A DNA stretch of 64,000 bases from an uncultured Muribaculaceae bacterium (GCA_910587425.1 CAJUKU010000005.1:120774-184773), one strand, 5' to 3'; positions 45,501 to 53,884 are shown, counted from the first letter of the stretch. The notes: generated by a model not told the origin, from the letters alone. Program-made: numbers and translations.

Positions 45501-46346
45501 GCTTCGCCCGGCGATGTGTTCACGCTCAACACCGTGTTCACCCCCGCCGATGCCACTGACCAGCGTCTGCTCTGGACATCATCGGATCCGTCGGTGATCT
45601 CCGTAGCCAACGGTGTGATAACAGTGCTCAAGACCGGCACCGCACGCATCACCGCCACATCGCTCGCCAACCGCAAGTATTCCACTAGTATGAGTATCAA
45701 CGTGGTGCCGCGTCCTGTAGAGAAGGTGACGCTCAATCTCGGCGACTACACCGGCACGCCGGAGAGCGTGCTGCAGCTCACGGCAACCGTCGAGCCGGCA
45801 AACGCCACCAACAAAGCTTTGAGATGGAGTTCTTCGGATCCGGAGGTCGCCACTGTCGACGAGGAGGGACTCGTGAAGCTCATTGCTGAGGGAACGGCGA
45901 CGATTACCGTCACCACGACCGACGGCACATCGCTCAATGCCGTCTGCAAGATTACCGTACAGAACGCCGAGCCGGAGGAACCTACCGACCCTAATGATCC
46001 TACAGACCCCACTGACCCAACCGAACCGGAGAATCCTACTGACCCTATAGACCCTACTGACCCTACAGACCCTGACGAACCTGAGAATCCGACCGAACCC
46101 GAGGATCCTGACGGTCCGGTGACCGGCATCGGCACCGTCAACGGTGATGCAGTGATAAGCGTAAGCACCGAAGGGATGGATATCATCATCGAGGGTGCGC
46201 CGGAGGGAATGGAGATCAGCGTCTACAACACCGGCGGAGCACTCATACAGCGCCGGCGCGCCGACGGACAGACCATGCGCATCACAGCAGCCCACCGCGG
46301 CGTCTACATCGTGATTGCAGGCAAGGTCTACAAAGTATCACTCTAA
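39558..46346 (+). CDS. Giant secreted BspA-type leucine-rich repeat / Ig-like (Big_2) protein
   Basis: A 2262-residue exported protein with a signal peptide ending near residue 22 (GLYAQ). Three blocks each join BspA-type leucine-rich repeats (IGDYAF...CTSL pattern) to a Big_2 Ig-like domain: LRR at about 114-300, 658-854 and 1166-1390; Ig-like at about 440-531, 950-1040 and 1511-1609. Four further Ig-like domains follow from 1760 to 2140, marked by WSSSDPEVATVDEEG-type segments. Two aspartate-proline-rich linkers lie at about 1724-1754 and 2140-2190. The last 70 residues (VYNTGGALIQRR, then GVYIVIAGKVYKV) resemble a type IX secretion sorting domain. BspA repeats in oral Bacteroidales bind host proteins and other bacteria. 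Adhesion is family-level inference. Confidence 0.88.
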   Translation: MRSVLCQLLFATIAPFGVGLYAQTQSTDPVSVTVIQEHPSSTSSAQVTTDQTWWVTLDEANHTATIVAPPTGESGGSYIPEEGAEAVTGRYCFADFAGFAGILINSSDVHFWSPSLTGFRGNDSHFTAIRLPETVTVDETEYTVTAIGDRAFAESDIAYIHIPSTVTSIGDYAFENATALAGIGTASAYELVPNSVTELGRGVFKGCTSLTRIDIGDGVRVLPEETFDGCTALKKLSLGASIERIECTISGLTDIAYHSPNPPEIAEGATVTTATVWVPEEHLAEYTAALTGSQIETFSVKPKQEKLKFYTNIAHEIGFEIKAAPWPDEGDENKYYFVYRTKRYNEFEEDPHDASAILVAYDQSPEYAETTITHIPNTHPIFRLYFSDNDAVAIYDVNVHPKATTSSVGLQYLTAGNYQLTLVTNDVTRASYTWEVEVVDGVPVDRIIINGPSAIAPGEKAQFTAQVLASKDDVTPTVTDVVWSVSDESIATIDPVTGELTAISEGEVSIFATSTDPACDVKSGMFLNVTTGSAIRYPFTQVVAKERNTSLTKDWKLIPYQNVTTDLWYFANADGTMTLTYPGAHINDRADGVADTKVKESPYDLEHPGYPYITYGGTDDHYVMYSYDIDGYCMMTEKNTPAEAFRTAFVPPVNIIKVMTGVQGDFKGITKIGDYAFAYSNVTVIDLGNFDSHIDSEMMLNNGVTEIGDYAFYNCTNFLGVPEGTNYEVVPDQVTKLGRQVFDGCSKMERMIIGDGVEEIPVMTFHDCNSLRELRLGAKVSRINCDINAKTRIVFANPVPPTIASGCQVTAPEYWVPEGSKEAYAAAGFTESSIRTYSLEVNGGEDVYACINTERTVPVATVLAPLQASTVPYHFAYDNTGTESPVIYPSQQSANRARYSVESPSASHVQTTSNNLYVRYGTAGNYNLYFRTLDITRQKVKVPVHVINRAPVTSVTISKYPDGKRMEAGSSFTFVYTTNLINVKIPATWSSSNPDVIEIDPETGVATAKGYGSARIIITTTDPYSATTTNYIDIEVRPEGMASNYTAKQKHPDRDTNTATQALANVVETETEWWFHTFKPEGSAATEASIAFPEGTEFEPTFLPNGTMPAKNTYDFEWAGYQYYTIWGESAKAWHSGMPTGPQSGFGPYFFTAILVPEIVKVGQQPIAVSAIGAGAFAGSNAVNIHVHDGIYEIGDYAFAWQNDYIGLTTGGEYKAVPNSVKTIGKGLFKGCKSMTAMEIGDGVETVPEETFDGCMKLRSIGFGENVKQINCHVARSTFARYPENPNSASTSGGTAADGTESTDVETETETTSKVGRTELTEEDLKLTFDDLDYVAFRSAEPPLISSKVEFRANKIYCPVASVDRYKAAFPGIDVEGYYIEFLENEVYCYAMQDRKINFVKHTALSGATTTAHFMYPQDHNETDTDPGRLYGFTVNAFGNAGVHGEYYLMFFQDADGNDALDKIWAANRVQGSFATITWKEAGDYKFIIVAHDGTRCRSEVKVHVKDGNPVSQITITGYPGVSPGTSIQLTANVYGPRDKNDKTGLKTLEPSVKTLKWESSDPKIATVDQDGTVHGITEGRVTIYAYSADPCCPGVYGSKTLYVGEKFNDMTIYQLDEEGNRIKEFTKDFGIFGYPDETVRIDPVAFPTGLGEASFTWMVFSGSAEGYFDFDPATLTLHMKNTGSGEIVATIPAGEAEGDRPMQFIWKVTTKTAMKDIEITLPSRPTDPDDPDNPTEPVDPDDPEAPTNPDEPIGEDNPLKDYTGMEIPLNVNIDPEATNRTVEWESSDISIVEVRTHDSGSDDSEEGSDAVAAAAMPMALMSARDATPAPDCTATLVLKRRGRAIVTAVDPDHRGASFSFPVEVLQHAEQLQLFHEDETEAMPSNRVINGHPRGTANIRTEIFPSNANVNDRAADKRVTYSSAHPTVATVSADGTLTFHGVGRTIITATVADGSGVKSYFTASCTEQPVGGVQFSDLITTASPGDVFTLNTVFTPADATDQRLLWTSSDPSVISVANGVITVLKTGTARITATSLANRKYSTSMSINVVPRPVEKVTLNLGDYTGTPESVLQLTATVEPANATNKALRWSSSDPEVATVDEEGLVKLIAEGTATITVTTTDGTSLNAVCKITVQNAEPEEPTDPNDPTDPTDPTEPENPTDPIDPTDPTDPDEPENPTEPEDPDGPVTGIGTVNGDAVISVSTEGMDIIIEGAPEGMEISVYNTGGALIQRRRADGQTMRITAAHRGVYIVIAGKVYKVSL
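45981..46116 (+). repeat. Coding minisatellite for an Asp-Pro-Thr linker
   Basis: Tandem degenerate 9-base units encoding DPT/DPN/EPE triplets, in the linker before the C-terminal sorting-like domain. A shorter similar stretch encodes the linker at 44731-44820. Copy number may vary between strains. Confidence 0.7.
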
Positions 46347-46368
46347 GCCAGTCTTTTTAAACATTCAG

Positions 46369-49300
46369 ATGCAAGCCAAACATACCATCTACGACATATT
46401 AGCAGCCGCAGCGGCGGTGATAGTCCCGGGATTGCTCGGTGGATGCGCCGACAACCCTATAGCTCCCGACATCGATCCCGGAGAGGAGATCCCTACGGTA
46501 GCGTTCAGCGTTGACCGCGGTAACATCAACGAATGGAGCCGCGCTGCTGAGGATCCGTTCAAAGACTGGAGTCAGCTCAAGAGCATCGACAACCGCCTAT
46601 ATCCCGGCGACTTCATAGACAAGAGCGTGGATGGCAAACCGCGTGACCCGCAGAAAGCGGATCTCGCCTCGGATATTACCAACGGCAAATTCAACAGCTA
46701 TCTCAACGCAGATGGTAAGTATCATCCCGGCTGGAACACAGACAAACCGAACCCCGGCGATGACCACAAAGATCCGTATCTATCATACTCGGAGATTGTG
46801 GATCTTCTTGATGAGTCGGGTATGCCCGCAGCACGCATGGAGGTAAAGCAGGAGCCGATAACGGAGGCTCTGCTTGCGTCACTCCCCCGCCCTACATCAT
46901 CAGCCGGAGAATCATCACGCGGTGTGCTCGTGGATCAGAAGAACATTACCGAGCGCTACCGCCACATCGGTGTGACCGGCATCTGCTACTACAACGAGAA
47001 AGATGAGAATGCTACGGATGAGAATAGCAACAAGGTTGCATTCGACGATCTCAACAGCCGCATCACGATAATGGACAACGAGCGGGTGACGTTCGGTGGC
47101 GGCGATCTGTGGAATACCACTTCTTCAACATGGTTCTGGAACGAGCTGGGACCCGATCCGGAGATCAACTACATACGCTTCTTTGCCTACGCTCCATACG
47201 ATGAGATGCAGGACAACGACTGGATCACCTGGTATGAGACAGCAACAGGCACACCGTCATTCCACTACACCATTCCCGCCGATGTAAACAAACAGATCGA
47301 CATTGCGGCAAAGGCAGTAGATGCCCCCGGCGACTTCTACCGCTCGGTGCCACTGCAGTTCGAGCATCTGCTAACAGGCGTTCGTTTCCTCGTCGATGAT
47401 GAGTACATGGCTAAACAGTTGCAGAAGATCACCATACGTGGCGTGTACGGTGAGGGTGACTACAAATATTCCACGGATCCTGACGATGTGTCGACTCCGA
47501 ATGACGATGACAAATACAAGCGTGGCGAATGGACACAGACAGGCGACACGGTCAGTTTCGTACTTTCACGCGATAATGGTGATTTCCTCGTCAAGCCTGT
47601 GCTCGACGAGCTCGACAAGGATGGCGACCGTTGGTGCATAACTGATGCCGACCATACCCTGCTGATGCTGCCGCAGGTGCTGCCGAAAGATGCTATCGTG
47701 ATATTCGAGTTCGACGATCCGGAGCAACCGGTACTCTACGGCAAGCTCGACTTCAAGGAGGTGACCGACGGGAGCACAGATGGTCCGCAGCATGAATGGA
47801 AACCGGGCTATATCGTGACATATTTCATACAGACGTTTGATATCAAGTATGTGCTCAAGCTCGTGAAGGATGGCGGCAAATACCCCTACTCTGGCGGCTA
47901 CGATGACTTCACTGTAATAAGCTATGCTGTATATTATACCAAAGGCAATGCCGAATCAGCGAGCAAATTCGTAAAGATAGTGCCTGTGCCGTGGGAACCG
48001 GTATTCTACGACCAGGCGGGTAATGCGATAAAGAAACCTGACTGGGTAAAAGTGACCTACGACCGACCGCCACGCCCTGATGGAGAGAAAGATGAATATC
48101 TACCTAACAGCGAGTATATAGACGGCGATGATCCGCGAAAATTCGAGGAGAAACTTGCGCTGCATGGTCATGTGGATGTAAGCGCGCTCGATGTCATGGC
48201 TAAAGATCCCCACTATGCTGCGCTGCGCAACGCACCGGAGGTGGGCACAGCCGAGAATCCTGTGGATCTCTCCGGTGGAGCTGCCGGCAGCCCGCGCAAC
48301 ACCGCCAACTGCTATATAATCAACGGACCGGGCTACTACAGCTTCCCGCTCGTGTATGGCAACGCCTACAAAGATGGCAGCATAAACACACCTGCCTACA
48401 CATCTACGCAGGGATCTTTCCAGACACATACTGATAGGGCGATCTCATCGCTCCCGACACCATGGATCAAGGAAGCGGGAAAGATCAAGGATGCCGCGCT
48501 GATCTCCACCAACGCCATCAATGCGGTGCAGCTCGTGAATCTCACTGACGACTACCTGACGATATATGTTGAGCCATACTTCATCGACCAAGGTAACACC
48601 ACGCTCTGCGTGCGCGATGACAAAGGCGACATAATGTGGAGTTGGCATATCTGGACAACCGACTACAATCCCTACATACAGTCGAACCTCCGCACGATCC
48701 ATACCGAACGCAACAACCAGACCGAGACGTTTGACTTTATGACCATCGACCTCGGCTATCACTATCCCGATGCAGCCAGCGGTAGCGCCGGAGAGCGCTC
48801 GGTGATGTGGCGCCCGATACAGCAGTGCCGCCACCGTGGCGACGTGATAATCCGCACCACCTCCAACTTCTACCATATACTTCAGGAGGGTACGGAAACC
48901 ACTTTAGGTTACGCTCCATACTACAACTGGGGACGCAAGGATCCGCTGCTGAAATCGGTTCATACCGCACCCGATGATGAGATATTCTTCTATAAGTATA
49001 GCACCTCGTACTATTTTGCAACATATTCGCTGAGACGTCTCTACGACAACACAGCACTGACAAGCTACAAATGGTCGCTCGATCGTGGACACTATTACTT
49101 CTGGCAACCAACGCCTGCAGAATCGGTTCTCGTACCATGGGCTATGCTTACATTCCGTCGCGCAGGTTCAGATAATGGATCAACAAACAACAATTATTAC
49201 AATACCTGGTGGAAAGGTACTTCTGAAAACATCACCAATCCCGGTCCGGTTCCTGTAAAAGATGGCGAAACATGGCCCTCATCCACCCCCCATGGATATC

Positions 49301-49932
49301 AGAGCAATTTACATAGAATCGACAAGTATTACCATGACCTATGGTGTGCCGATCAAGGTGCTGACGTGAATTACCTGAATGCCGCTACAGATCCACGCAA
49401 CGTCGTGAAAACTGTATTTGATCCATGCCCTCCCGGATTCTGTGTCCCGCCGAACCGCGCGTTCGACCGCATAAACATAAACTATTCCATAAAGCGCAAA
49501 CACCCGGAACTGGGCAAGGAAGGTTATATGCAGATCCGATCTGACCTGTCGATAGGCTATACCTTCTATATCAGCCCGGAGGCAGCCGATGCTGATGACA
49601 TGAGCGATGCCGCCACCATCAATTTCCCTGCAGCCGCATGGATCTCCGACCGCAGTCGCGACGACGACGGTCATTGGTGCCTGCCATGGCTCAGTGCATA
49701 TATGAATCAAAACTGCTCGCTATGGACTGCTGATATCAGCATGATAAGTGCCGGTAAGACATACATAGGATCGATATTCAATATCACAGATATGTTCTTG
49801 CCAAGCCAATTAGCCGGTTCTATGGACGGCACAGGAGGAACCGCACAGAACTGCACAGATGTAGGTGCACGATCCACCTCATTCTTGAGCAGCTCGGGCG
49901 GTCGGCATGTGCGCGCTGTGAAAGAGAAATAA
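46369..49932 (+). CDS. Large fimbrillin-like surface lipoprotein (paralogue 1)
   Basis: A 1187-residue lipoprotein with a lipobox ending at C26 (GLLGGC). Features: the SRGVLVDQKNITERY segment near 180; the fimbrillin-type FEHLLTGVRFLVDDEYM near 330; and a C-terminal FDPCPPGFCVPPNRAF block near 1025, which is shared by FISUMP and other Bacteroidetes surface proteins. It ends in RHVRAVKEK. It is closely similar over its whole length to the next gene. It starts 22 bases after the BspA-like gene, so the two are likely cotranscribed. The start at 46369 places the lipobox correctly; an upstream in-frame start overlaps the previous gene and is rejected. Function not established; a surface or fimbrial structural role is plausible. 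Confidence 0.75.
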   Translation: MQAKHTIYDILAAAAAVIVPGLLGGCADNPIAPDIDPGEEIPTVAFSVDRGNINEWSRAAEDPFKDWSQLKSIDNRLYPGDFIDKSVDGKPRDPQKADLASDITNGKFNSYLNADGKYHPGWNTDKPNPGDDHKDPYLSYSEIVDLLDESGMPAARMEVKQEPITEALLASLPRPTSSAGESSRGVLVDQKNITERYRHIGVTGICYYNEKDENATDENSNKVAFDDLNSRITIMDNERVTFGGGDLWNTTSSTWFWNELGPDPEINYIRFFAYAPYDEMQDNDWITWYETATGTPSFHYTIPADVNKQIDIAAKAVDAPGDFYRSVPLQFEHLLTGVRFLVDDEYMAKQLQKITIRGVYGEGDYKYSTDPDDVSTPNDDDKYKRGEWTQTGDTVSFVLSRDNGDFLVKPVLDELDKDGDRWCITDADHTLLMLPQVLPKDAIVIFEFDDPEQPVLYGKLDFKEVTDGSTDGPQHEWKPGYIVTYFIQTFDIKYVLKLVKDGGKYPYSGGYDDFTVISYAVYYTKGNAESASKFVKIVPVPWEPVFYDQAGNAIKKPDWVKVTYDRPPRPDGEKDEYLPNSEYIDGDDPRKFEEKLALHGHVDVSALDVMAKDPHYAALRNAPEVGTAENPVDLSGGAAGSPRNTANCYIINGPGYYSFPLVYGNAYKDGSINTPAYTSTQGSFQTHTDRAISSLPTPWIKEAGKIKDAALISTNAINAVQLVNLTDDYLTIYVEPYFIDQGNTTLCVRDDKGDIMWSWHIWTTDYNPYIQSNLRTIHTERNNQTETFDFMTIDLGYHYPDAASGSAGERSVMWRPIQQCRHRGDVIIRTTSNFYHILQEGTETTLGYAPYYNWGRKDPLLKSVHTAPDDEIFFYKYSTSYYFATYSLRRLYDNTALTSYKWSLDRGHYYFWQPTPAESVLVPWAMLTFRRAGSDNGSTNNNYYNTWWKGTSENITNPGPVPVKDGETWPSSTPHGYQSNLHRIDKYYHDLWCADQGADVNYLNAATDPRNVVKTVFDPCPPGFCVPPNRAFDRININYSIKRKHPELGKEGYMQIRSDLSIGYTFYISPEAADADDMSDAATINFPAAAWISDRSRDDDGHWCLPWLSAYMNQNCSLWTADISMISAGKTYIGSIFNITDMFLPSQLAGSMDGTGGTAQNCTDVGARSTSFLSSSGGRHVRAVKEK

Positions 49933-49943
49933 ATCCGCGTGAG

Positions 49944-49976
49944 GCTGCCGGAGCCTGAAGATATGGCTCCGGCGGC
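49944..49976 (+). terminator. Hairpin between the lipoprotein paralogues
   Basis: GCTGCCGGAGCC (49944-49955) pairs with GGCTCCGGCGGC (49965-49976), one G-T pair, no T tract. It may attenuate readthrough or protect RNA ends. Confidence 0.45.
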
Positions 49977-50024
49977 GGCACGTATACTCAATATCTTTCC
50001 TTTACCATATAACGAATACGCATA

Positions 50025-53000
50025 ATGAAAACAGGGATATTGACATACACAATTGCAGTTGCCGCCGCGATAGCCTCGGTGGTGCTTACGGCATGCTCGG
50101 ATGATATCACCCCCCCCCACTCGCAAAACAATGAGCAGCAATCACTTGACGTGTCATTCAGCATAGCCCGCAACAAGTATGAGTGGAGCCGTGCCGACGA
50201 GGAGGATTTCGACTGGACAACGCTCAAGAGCATTGACAACCGTCTATATCCGGGCGATTTCATTGAGAAGAGCGTAGACGGCAAGCCGCGCGATCCGCAG
50301 AAAGCCGACCTCGACGCCGATTTAGCGAACGGTAAGTTCAACAGCTTCCTGAACAAAGATGGCTTCTATCATCCGGGATGGAACACCAACACTCCCACGC
50401 CGGGCGATGACCATAACGGTCCGTTCCTGACATACACGGATATTGTGGATCTGCTTGATGCATCAGGTGCACCCTCGGGGCGCATGGAGGTGAAGCAGCA
50501 ACCGATAACCGAGGAACTGCTCGCGTCATTTCCACGCCCAGGAGGAGAGAGAGGAGAGAGTTCCCGCGGGGTGCTCGTGGATCAGAAAAACATCACGGAG
50601 CGCTACCGCAATATAGGCGTGACCGGCATCTGCTACTACAATGAGACGTATGTGGATGCCGACAATAACGTTAAAAAGGTTGCATTCGACGATCTCGACA
50701 GCCGCATCACGGTGATGGACAACGAGCTGGTGACGTTCAGCAGTGGTGATATATGGAACACCACATCAACGACATGGTTCTGGAATGAGCTTGGTCCTGA
50801 TCCGGAGATCAACTACATACGCTTCTTCGCCTACGCTCCATACGATGAGATGCAGGACAACGAGTGGCTTAGCTGGTACGATACGGCTACCGGCACGCCA
50901 TCGTTTCACTACACGGTGCCGGATAGCGTGAAGGATCAGGTGGATCTCGCTGCAAAGGCTGTCGACGCGCCCGGCGACTACTACCGCTCGGTGCCGCTGC
51001 AGTTCGAGCATCTGCTCACGGGAGTGCGCTTCATAGTCGACGACGAATATATGGCGCAGCACATAAAGAAGATCACCATACGCGGCGTGCATGGCGCTGC
51101 CGACTACAAATATCCTACGGAGCCTGACGATCTGTCGACTACAACAGACGACAACACCTACAAGCGCGGCACATGGACACTCACGGATAATGCAGAATGT
51201 GAATTCGTGCTCTCACGCGAGAATGGTGACTTCCTGGAGAAACCGGTGCTCGACGAACTCGACAAGGATGGAGACCGCTGGTGCATAACCGACGCCGAGC
51301 ACACACTGCTGATGATGCCGCAGCAGCTGCCGGAGGGCGCGATCGTGATCTTCGAGTTCGACGATCAGGTGGATGAGCATGAGCGTGTGCTCTACGGCAA
51401 GCTCGACTTCAAGGAGGTGACACAGACGAATCCCGACGGCACTCCCACCGACGGCCCGCAGCACACGTGGAAGCAGGGTTATATTGTGACATACTTCATA
51501 CAGACGTTTGACATAAAATATGTGCTCAAGCTGGTGAAGGATGGCGGAAAATACCCTTATTCGGGGGGCTACGATGACTTCACGGTTGTAAGCTACGCCG
51601 TGTACTACACCAAGGGGGGCGACTTCGTGAAGATCGTTCCCGTACCGTGGGAACCGGTGTTCTACGATCAGGCGGGGAACCAGATCAAGAAGCCTGACTG
51701 GGTGAACGTGACCTACGACCGCCCAGCCGACGCCAAGGAGGAGTATCTCCCCTCCGACCTCGGCGGGAAAAAAGACCCGACACTGTTTGAGGAGCGGCTG
51801 GCGCTGCACGGGCATGTGGATGTGAGCGCCCTCGACCTTATGGCGAAGAACCAGCACTACATAGACCTGCGCAACGCACCGGAAGTGGGCACGCCGGAGA
51901 ATCCTGTGGATCTCTCGGGCGGAATGGAGGGATCACCGCTCAACACGGCAAACTGCTACATAATAAATGGTCCGGGCTACTACCGCTTCCCGCTCGTGTA
52001 TGGCAACGCGTTCAAGGACGGGGCTGTCAACACACCCGCCTATACGTCGCTGGAATACGGATCATTCCAGACCCACAATGATCAGGCGATCGCCGACGTG
52101 GGACCTTGGCTGCGCAACGCCGCCGACATCAAGGATGCGGCACTTGTGGCAACGAACGCCATCAACGCCGTGCAGCTCGTGAACCTGACCGACGAGTATC
52201 TGACGATATACGTGGAGCCGTATTTCATAGACCAGGGCAACACGCTGCTCTGCGTGCGCGACAAGGAGGGAGCCATCATGTGGAGCTGGCATATATGGAC
52301 CACGGACTATAATCCGTACATACAGTCTAACCTGCGCACTATCCCTACGGCACGCAAGGGTGAGACGTTTGATTTCATGACTGTTGACCTCGGCTACCAT
52401 TTCCCCGACGTGGGTAGCGGCAGCGGCGAGGAGCGCTCGGTGATGTGGCGCCCGATACAGCAGTGCCGCCATCACGGAAACGTGCTGATCCGCACCACCT
52501 CCAACTTCTACCACATACTCCAGGAGTCGACACAGACAACACGCGGCTGCGCGCCATACTACAACTGGGGGCGCAAGGATCCGCTTATGGTGATGTTTCA
52601 CTCCACGAAGGACTGCAAGATATTCACAACCTCCTACGAGGGGATGACCTACGAGAAGCGCAGGCTGTACAGCAACGAACAGCTGACGAGTAAAAACCTG
52701 TTCCGCGACAAATACACGTATCCCGACGTGGACGAATATTCGCTTGCCGACGGATACAATTACTTCTGGCAACCTTCGCCGGCGGAATCAGCACTCGTGC
52801 CATGGGCGATGCTCAACTTTTATGATCTGGAACCAGGTAATGATGGTGCCACCAACAATAACTACTACGTGACATGGTGGAAGGGTGATCCTGACAGAAT
52901 ATACAACGCCGGCATAAATCCGCCTAAAGATCCTTCCTCGCCATATCCCGGAGGACGTGCGCCAAACGGCTACCAAAGCGGAATGTACCGGGTCAACAAA

Positions 53001-53606
53001 TACTACAGCGACCTGTGGTGTTCGGGACAGACGAACGTGGAGAACTATCTGAATGCAGCACAGAATCCACGCAATGTCACAAAAACAGTCTTTGATCCGT
53101 GCCCTCCGGGATTCTGTGTGCCGCCTAACCGCGCTTTCGACATGTTGAACGAAGGATTGGCTGTGTCGCGCCGCAGCTACATGAACCATGACTCCTACAT
53201 GCAGATGAAGTCGCACATAGCCATAGGCTATACATTCTTCATCAACCCGGAGGCTTACGACAATAATGACCGCAGCGATGCCTCGACCATCACCCTTCCG
53301 GCGGCGGCATGGCTATCGACACGCTCGCATGGATTTCTTGCGCCTTACTACTCAGCATACATGAACCAGAACTGCTCGCTGTGGACGGCTGATGTATCGC
53401 CGTTCCAACACAGCATATACATCACCTGGGTGGGATCAATATATAACATCACCGGCAATTTCGTGCGCTCGAAACTTGCCGGAGCGATGAACGGCACACA
53501 GATAACGTCGCAGAACTGCACATCTGCAGATGATGTGACAGGACCTGCCACACAGTTCCTCAGCAGCGCCGGCGGCAGACATGTGCGCGCCGTGAAAGAG
53601 AAGTAA
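50025..53606 (+). CDS. Large fimbrillin-like surface lipoprotein (paralogue 2, with poly-C tract)
   Basis: A 1193-residue lipoprotein (lipobox ending at C24, VLTAC, followed by SDD). It is a tandem duplicate of the preceding gene, with the same order of segments: SRGVLVDQKNITERY, FEHLLTGVRFIVDDEYM, FDPCPPGFCVPPNRAF, and the same RHVRAVKEK end. Divergence is greatest around residues 860-960, before the CPPGF block. Codons 29-32 contain a run of nine C right after the signal peptide. The frame is open in this assembly. Both one-base changes would end translation early: one more C reaches TGA within about 5 codons, and one fewer reaches TAG within about 17. Confidence 0.75.
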   Translation: MKTGILTYTIAVAAAIASVVLTACSDDITPPHSQNNEQQSLDVSFSIARNKYEWSRADEEDFDWTTLKSIDNRLYPGDFIEKSVDGKPRDPQKADLDADLANGKFNSFLNKDGFYHPGWNTNTPTPGDDHNGPFLTYTDIVDLLDASGAPSGRMEVKQQPITEELLASFPRPGGERGESSRGVLVDQKNITERYRNIGVTGICYYNETYVDADNNVKKVAFDDLDSRITVMDNELVTFSSGDIWNTTSTTWFWNELGPDPEINYIRFFAYAPYDEMQDNEWLSWYDTATGTPSFHYTVPDSVKDQVDLAAKAVDAPGDYYRSVPLQFEHLLTGVRFIVDDEYMAQHIKKITIRGVHGAADYKYPTEPDDLSTTTDDNTYKRGTWTLTDNAECEFVLSRENGDFLEKPVLDELDKDGDRWCITDAEHTLLMMPQQLPEGAIVIFEFDDQVDEHERVLYGKLDFKEVTQTNPDGTPTDGPQHTWKQGYIVTYFIQTFDIKYVLKLVKDGGKYPYSGGYDDFTVVSYAVYYTKGGDFVKIVPVPWEPVFYDQAGNQIKKPDWVNVTYDRPADAKEEYLPSDLGGKKDPTLFEERLALHGHVDVSALDLMAKNQHYIDLRNAPEVGTPENPVDLSGGMEGSPLNTANCYIINGPGYYRFPLVYGNAFKDGAVNTPAYTSLEYGSFQTHNDQAIADVGPWLRNAADIKDAALVATNAINAVQLVNLTDEYLTIYVEPYFIDQGNTLLCVRDKEGAIMWSWHIWTTDYNPYIQSNLRTIPTARKGETFDFMTVDLGYHFPDVGSGSGEERSVMWRPIQQCRHHGNVLIRTTSNFYHILQESTQTTRGCAPYYNWGRKDPLMVMFHSTKDCKIFTTSYEGMTYEKRRLYSNEQLTSKNLFRDKYTYPDVDEYSLADGYNYFWQPSPAESALVPWAMLNFYDLEPGNDGATNNNYYVTWWKGDPDRIYNAGINPPKDPSSPYPGGRAPNGYQSGMYRVNKYYSDLWCSGQTNVENYLNAAQNPRNVTKTVFDPCPPGFCVPPNRAFDMLNEGLAVSRRSYMNHDSYMQMKSHIAIGYTFFINPEAYDNNDRSDASTITLPAAAWLSTRSHGFLAPYYSAYMNQNCSLWTADVSPFQHSIYITWVGSIYNITGNFVRSKLAGAMNGTQITSQNCTSADDVTGPATQFLSSAGGRHVRAVKEK
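50110..50118 (+). repeat. Nine-C homopolymer in the lipoprotein 5' coding region
   Basis: C9 tract over codons 29-32, just after the lipidated cysteine. Slipped-strand mispairing at such tracts is a well-known cause of phase variation in surface proteins. Confidence 0.8.
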
Positions 53607-53634
53607 CAGATATAATCACGCAATATAACCCATC

Positions 53635-53666
53635 GTGGCTGTGCCATATTGCTCCGGCACAGCCAC
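53635..53666 (+). terminator. Hairpin after lipoprotein paralogue 2
   Basis: A perfect 11-base stem, GTGGCTGTGCC with its complement, around a 10-base loop. The following bases are only moderately T-rich (ATATTCTG). Confidence 0.6.
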
Positions 53667-53676
53667 ATATTCTGAT

Positions 53677-53835
53677 ATGGCAAGACCTATTAAAGAAACT
53701 CCAGTACTTTACGGAAAGGATGCCGAACGTTTCGAACAACTGATCTCGCATCCCCGCCCTGTGTCAACAAAGGAGAAAGAAAGAGCGCGCAAAGCCTATG
53801 AAATCATGAAATCCATAAGTAATTCCCAATGGTAA
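53677..53835 (+). CDS. Small MARPIKETP-type protein, antitoxin-like, no partner visible
   Basis: A 52-residue protein starting MARPIKETPVLYGKDAERF, a short basic and acidic helical protein. This N-terminus recurs in Bacteroidales genomes, often upstream of a small toxin-like or acetyltransferase gene; that recollection needs a database check. Here nothing partner-like follows: the next gene is an rRNA pseudouridine synthase with its own promoter. It starts 11 bases after the paralogue 2 terminator hairpin. The methionine at 53677 is chosen because it opens the recognisable motif. Confidence 0.6.
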   Translation: MARPIKETPVLYGKDAERFEQLISHPRPVSTKEKERARKAYEIMKSISNSQW

Positions 53836-53884
53836 GATGGATTTCCCGAAATTAATATATCTGATGTGAGCTCCGGCTGATTTC

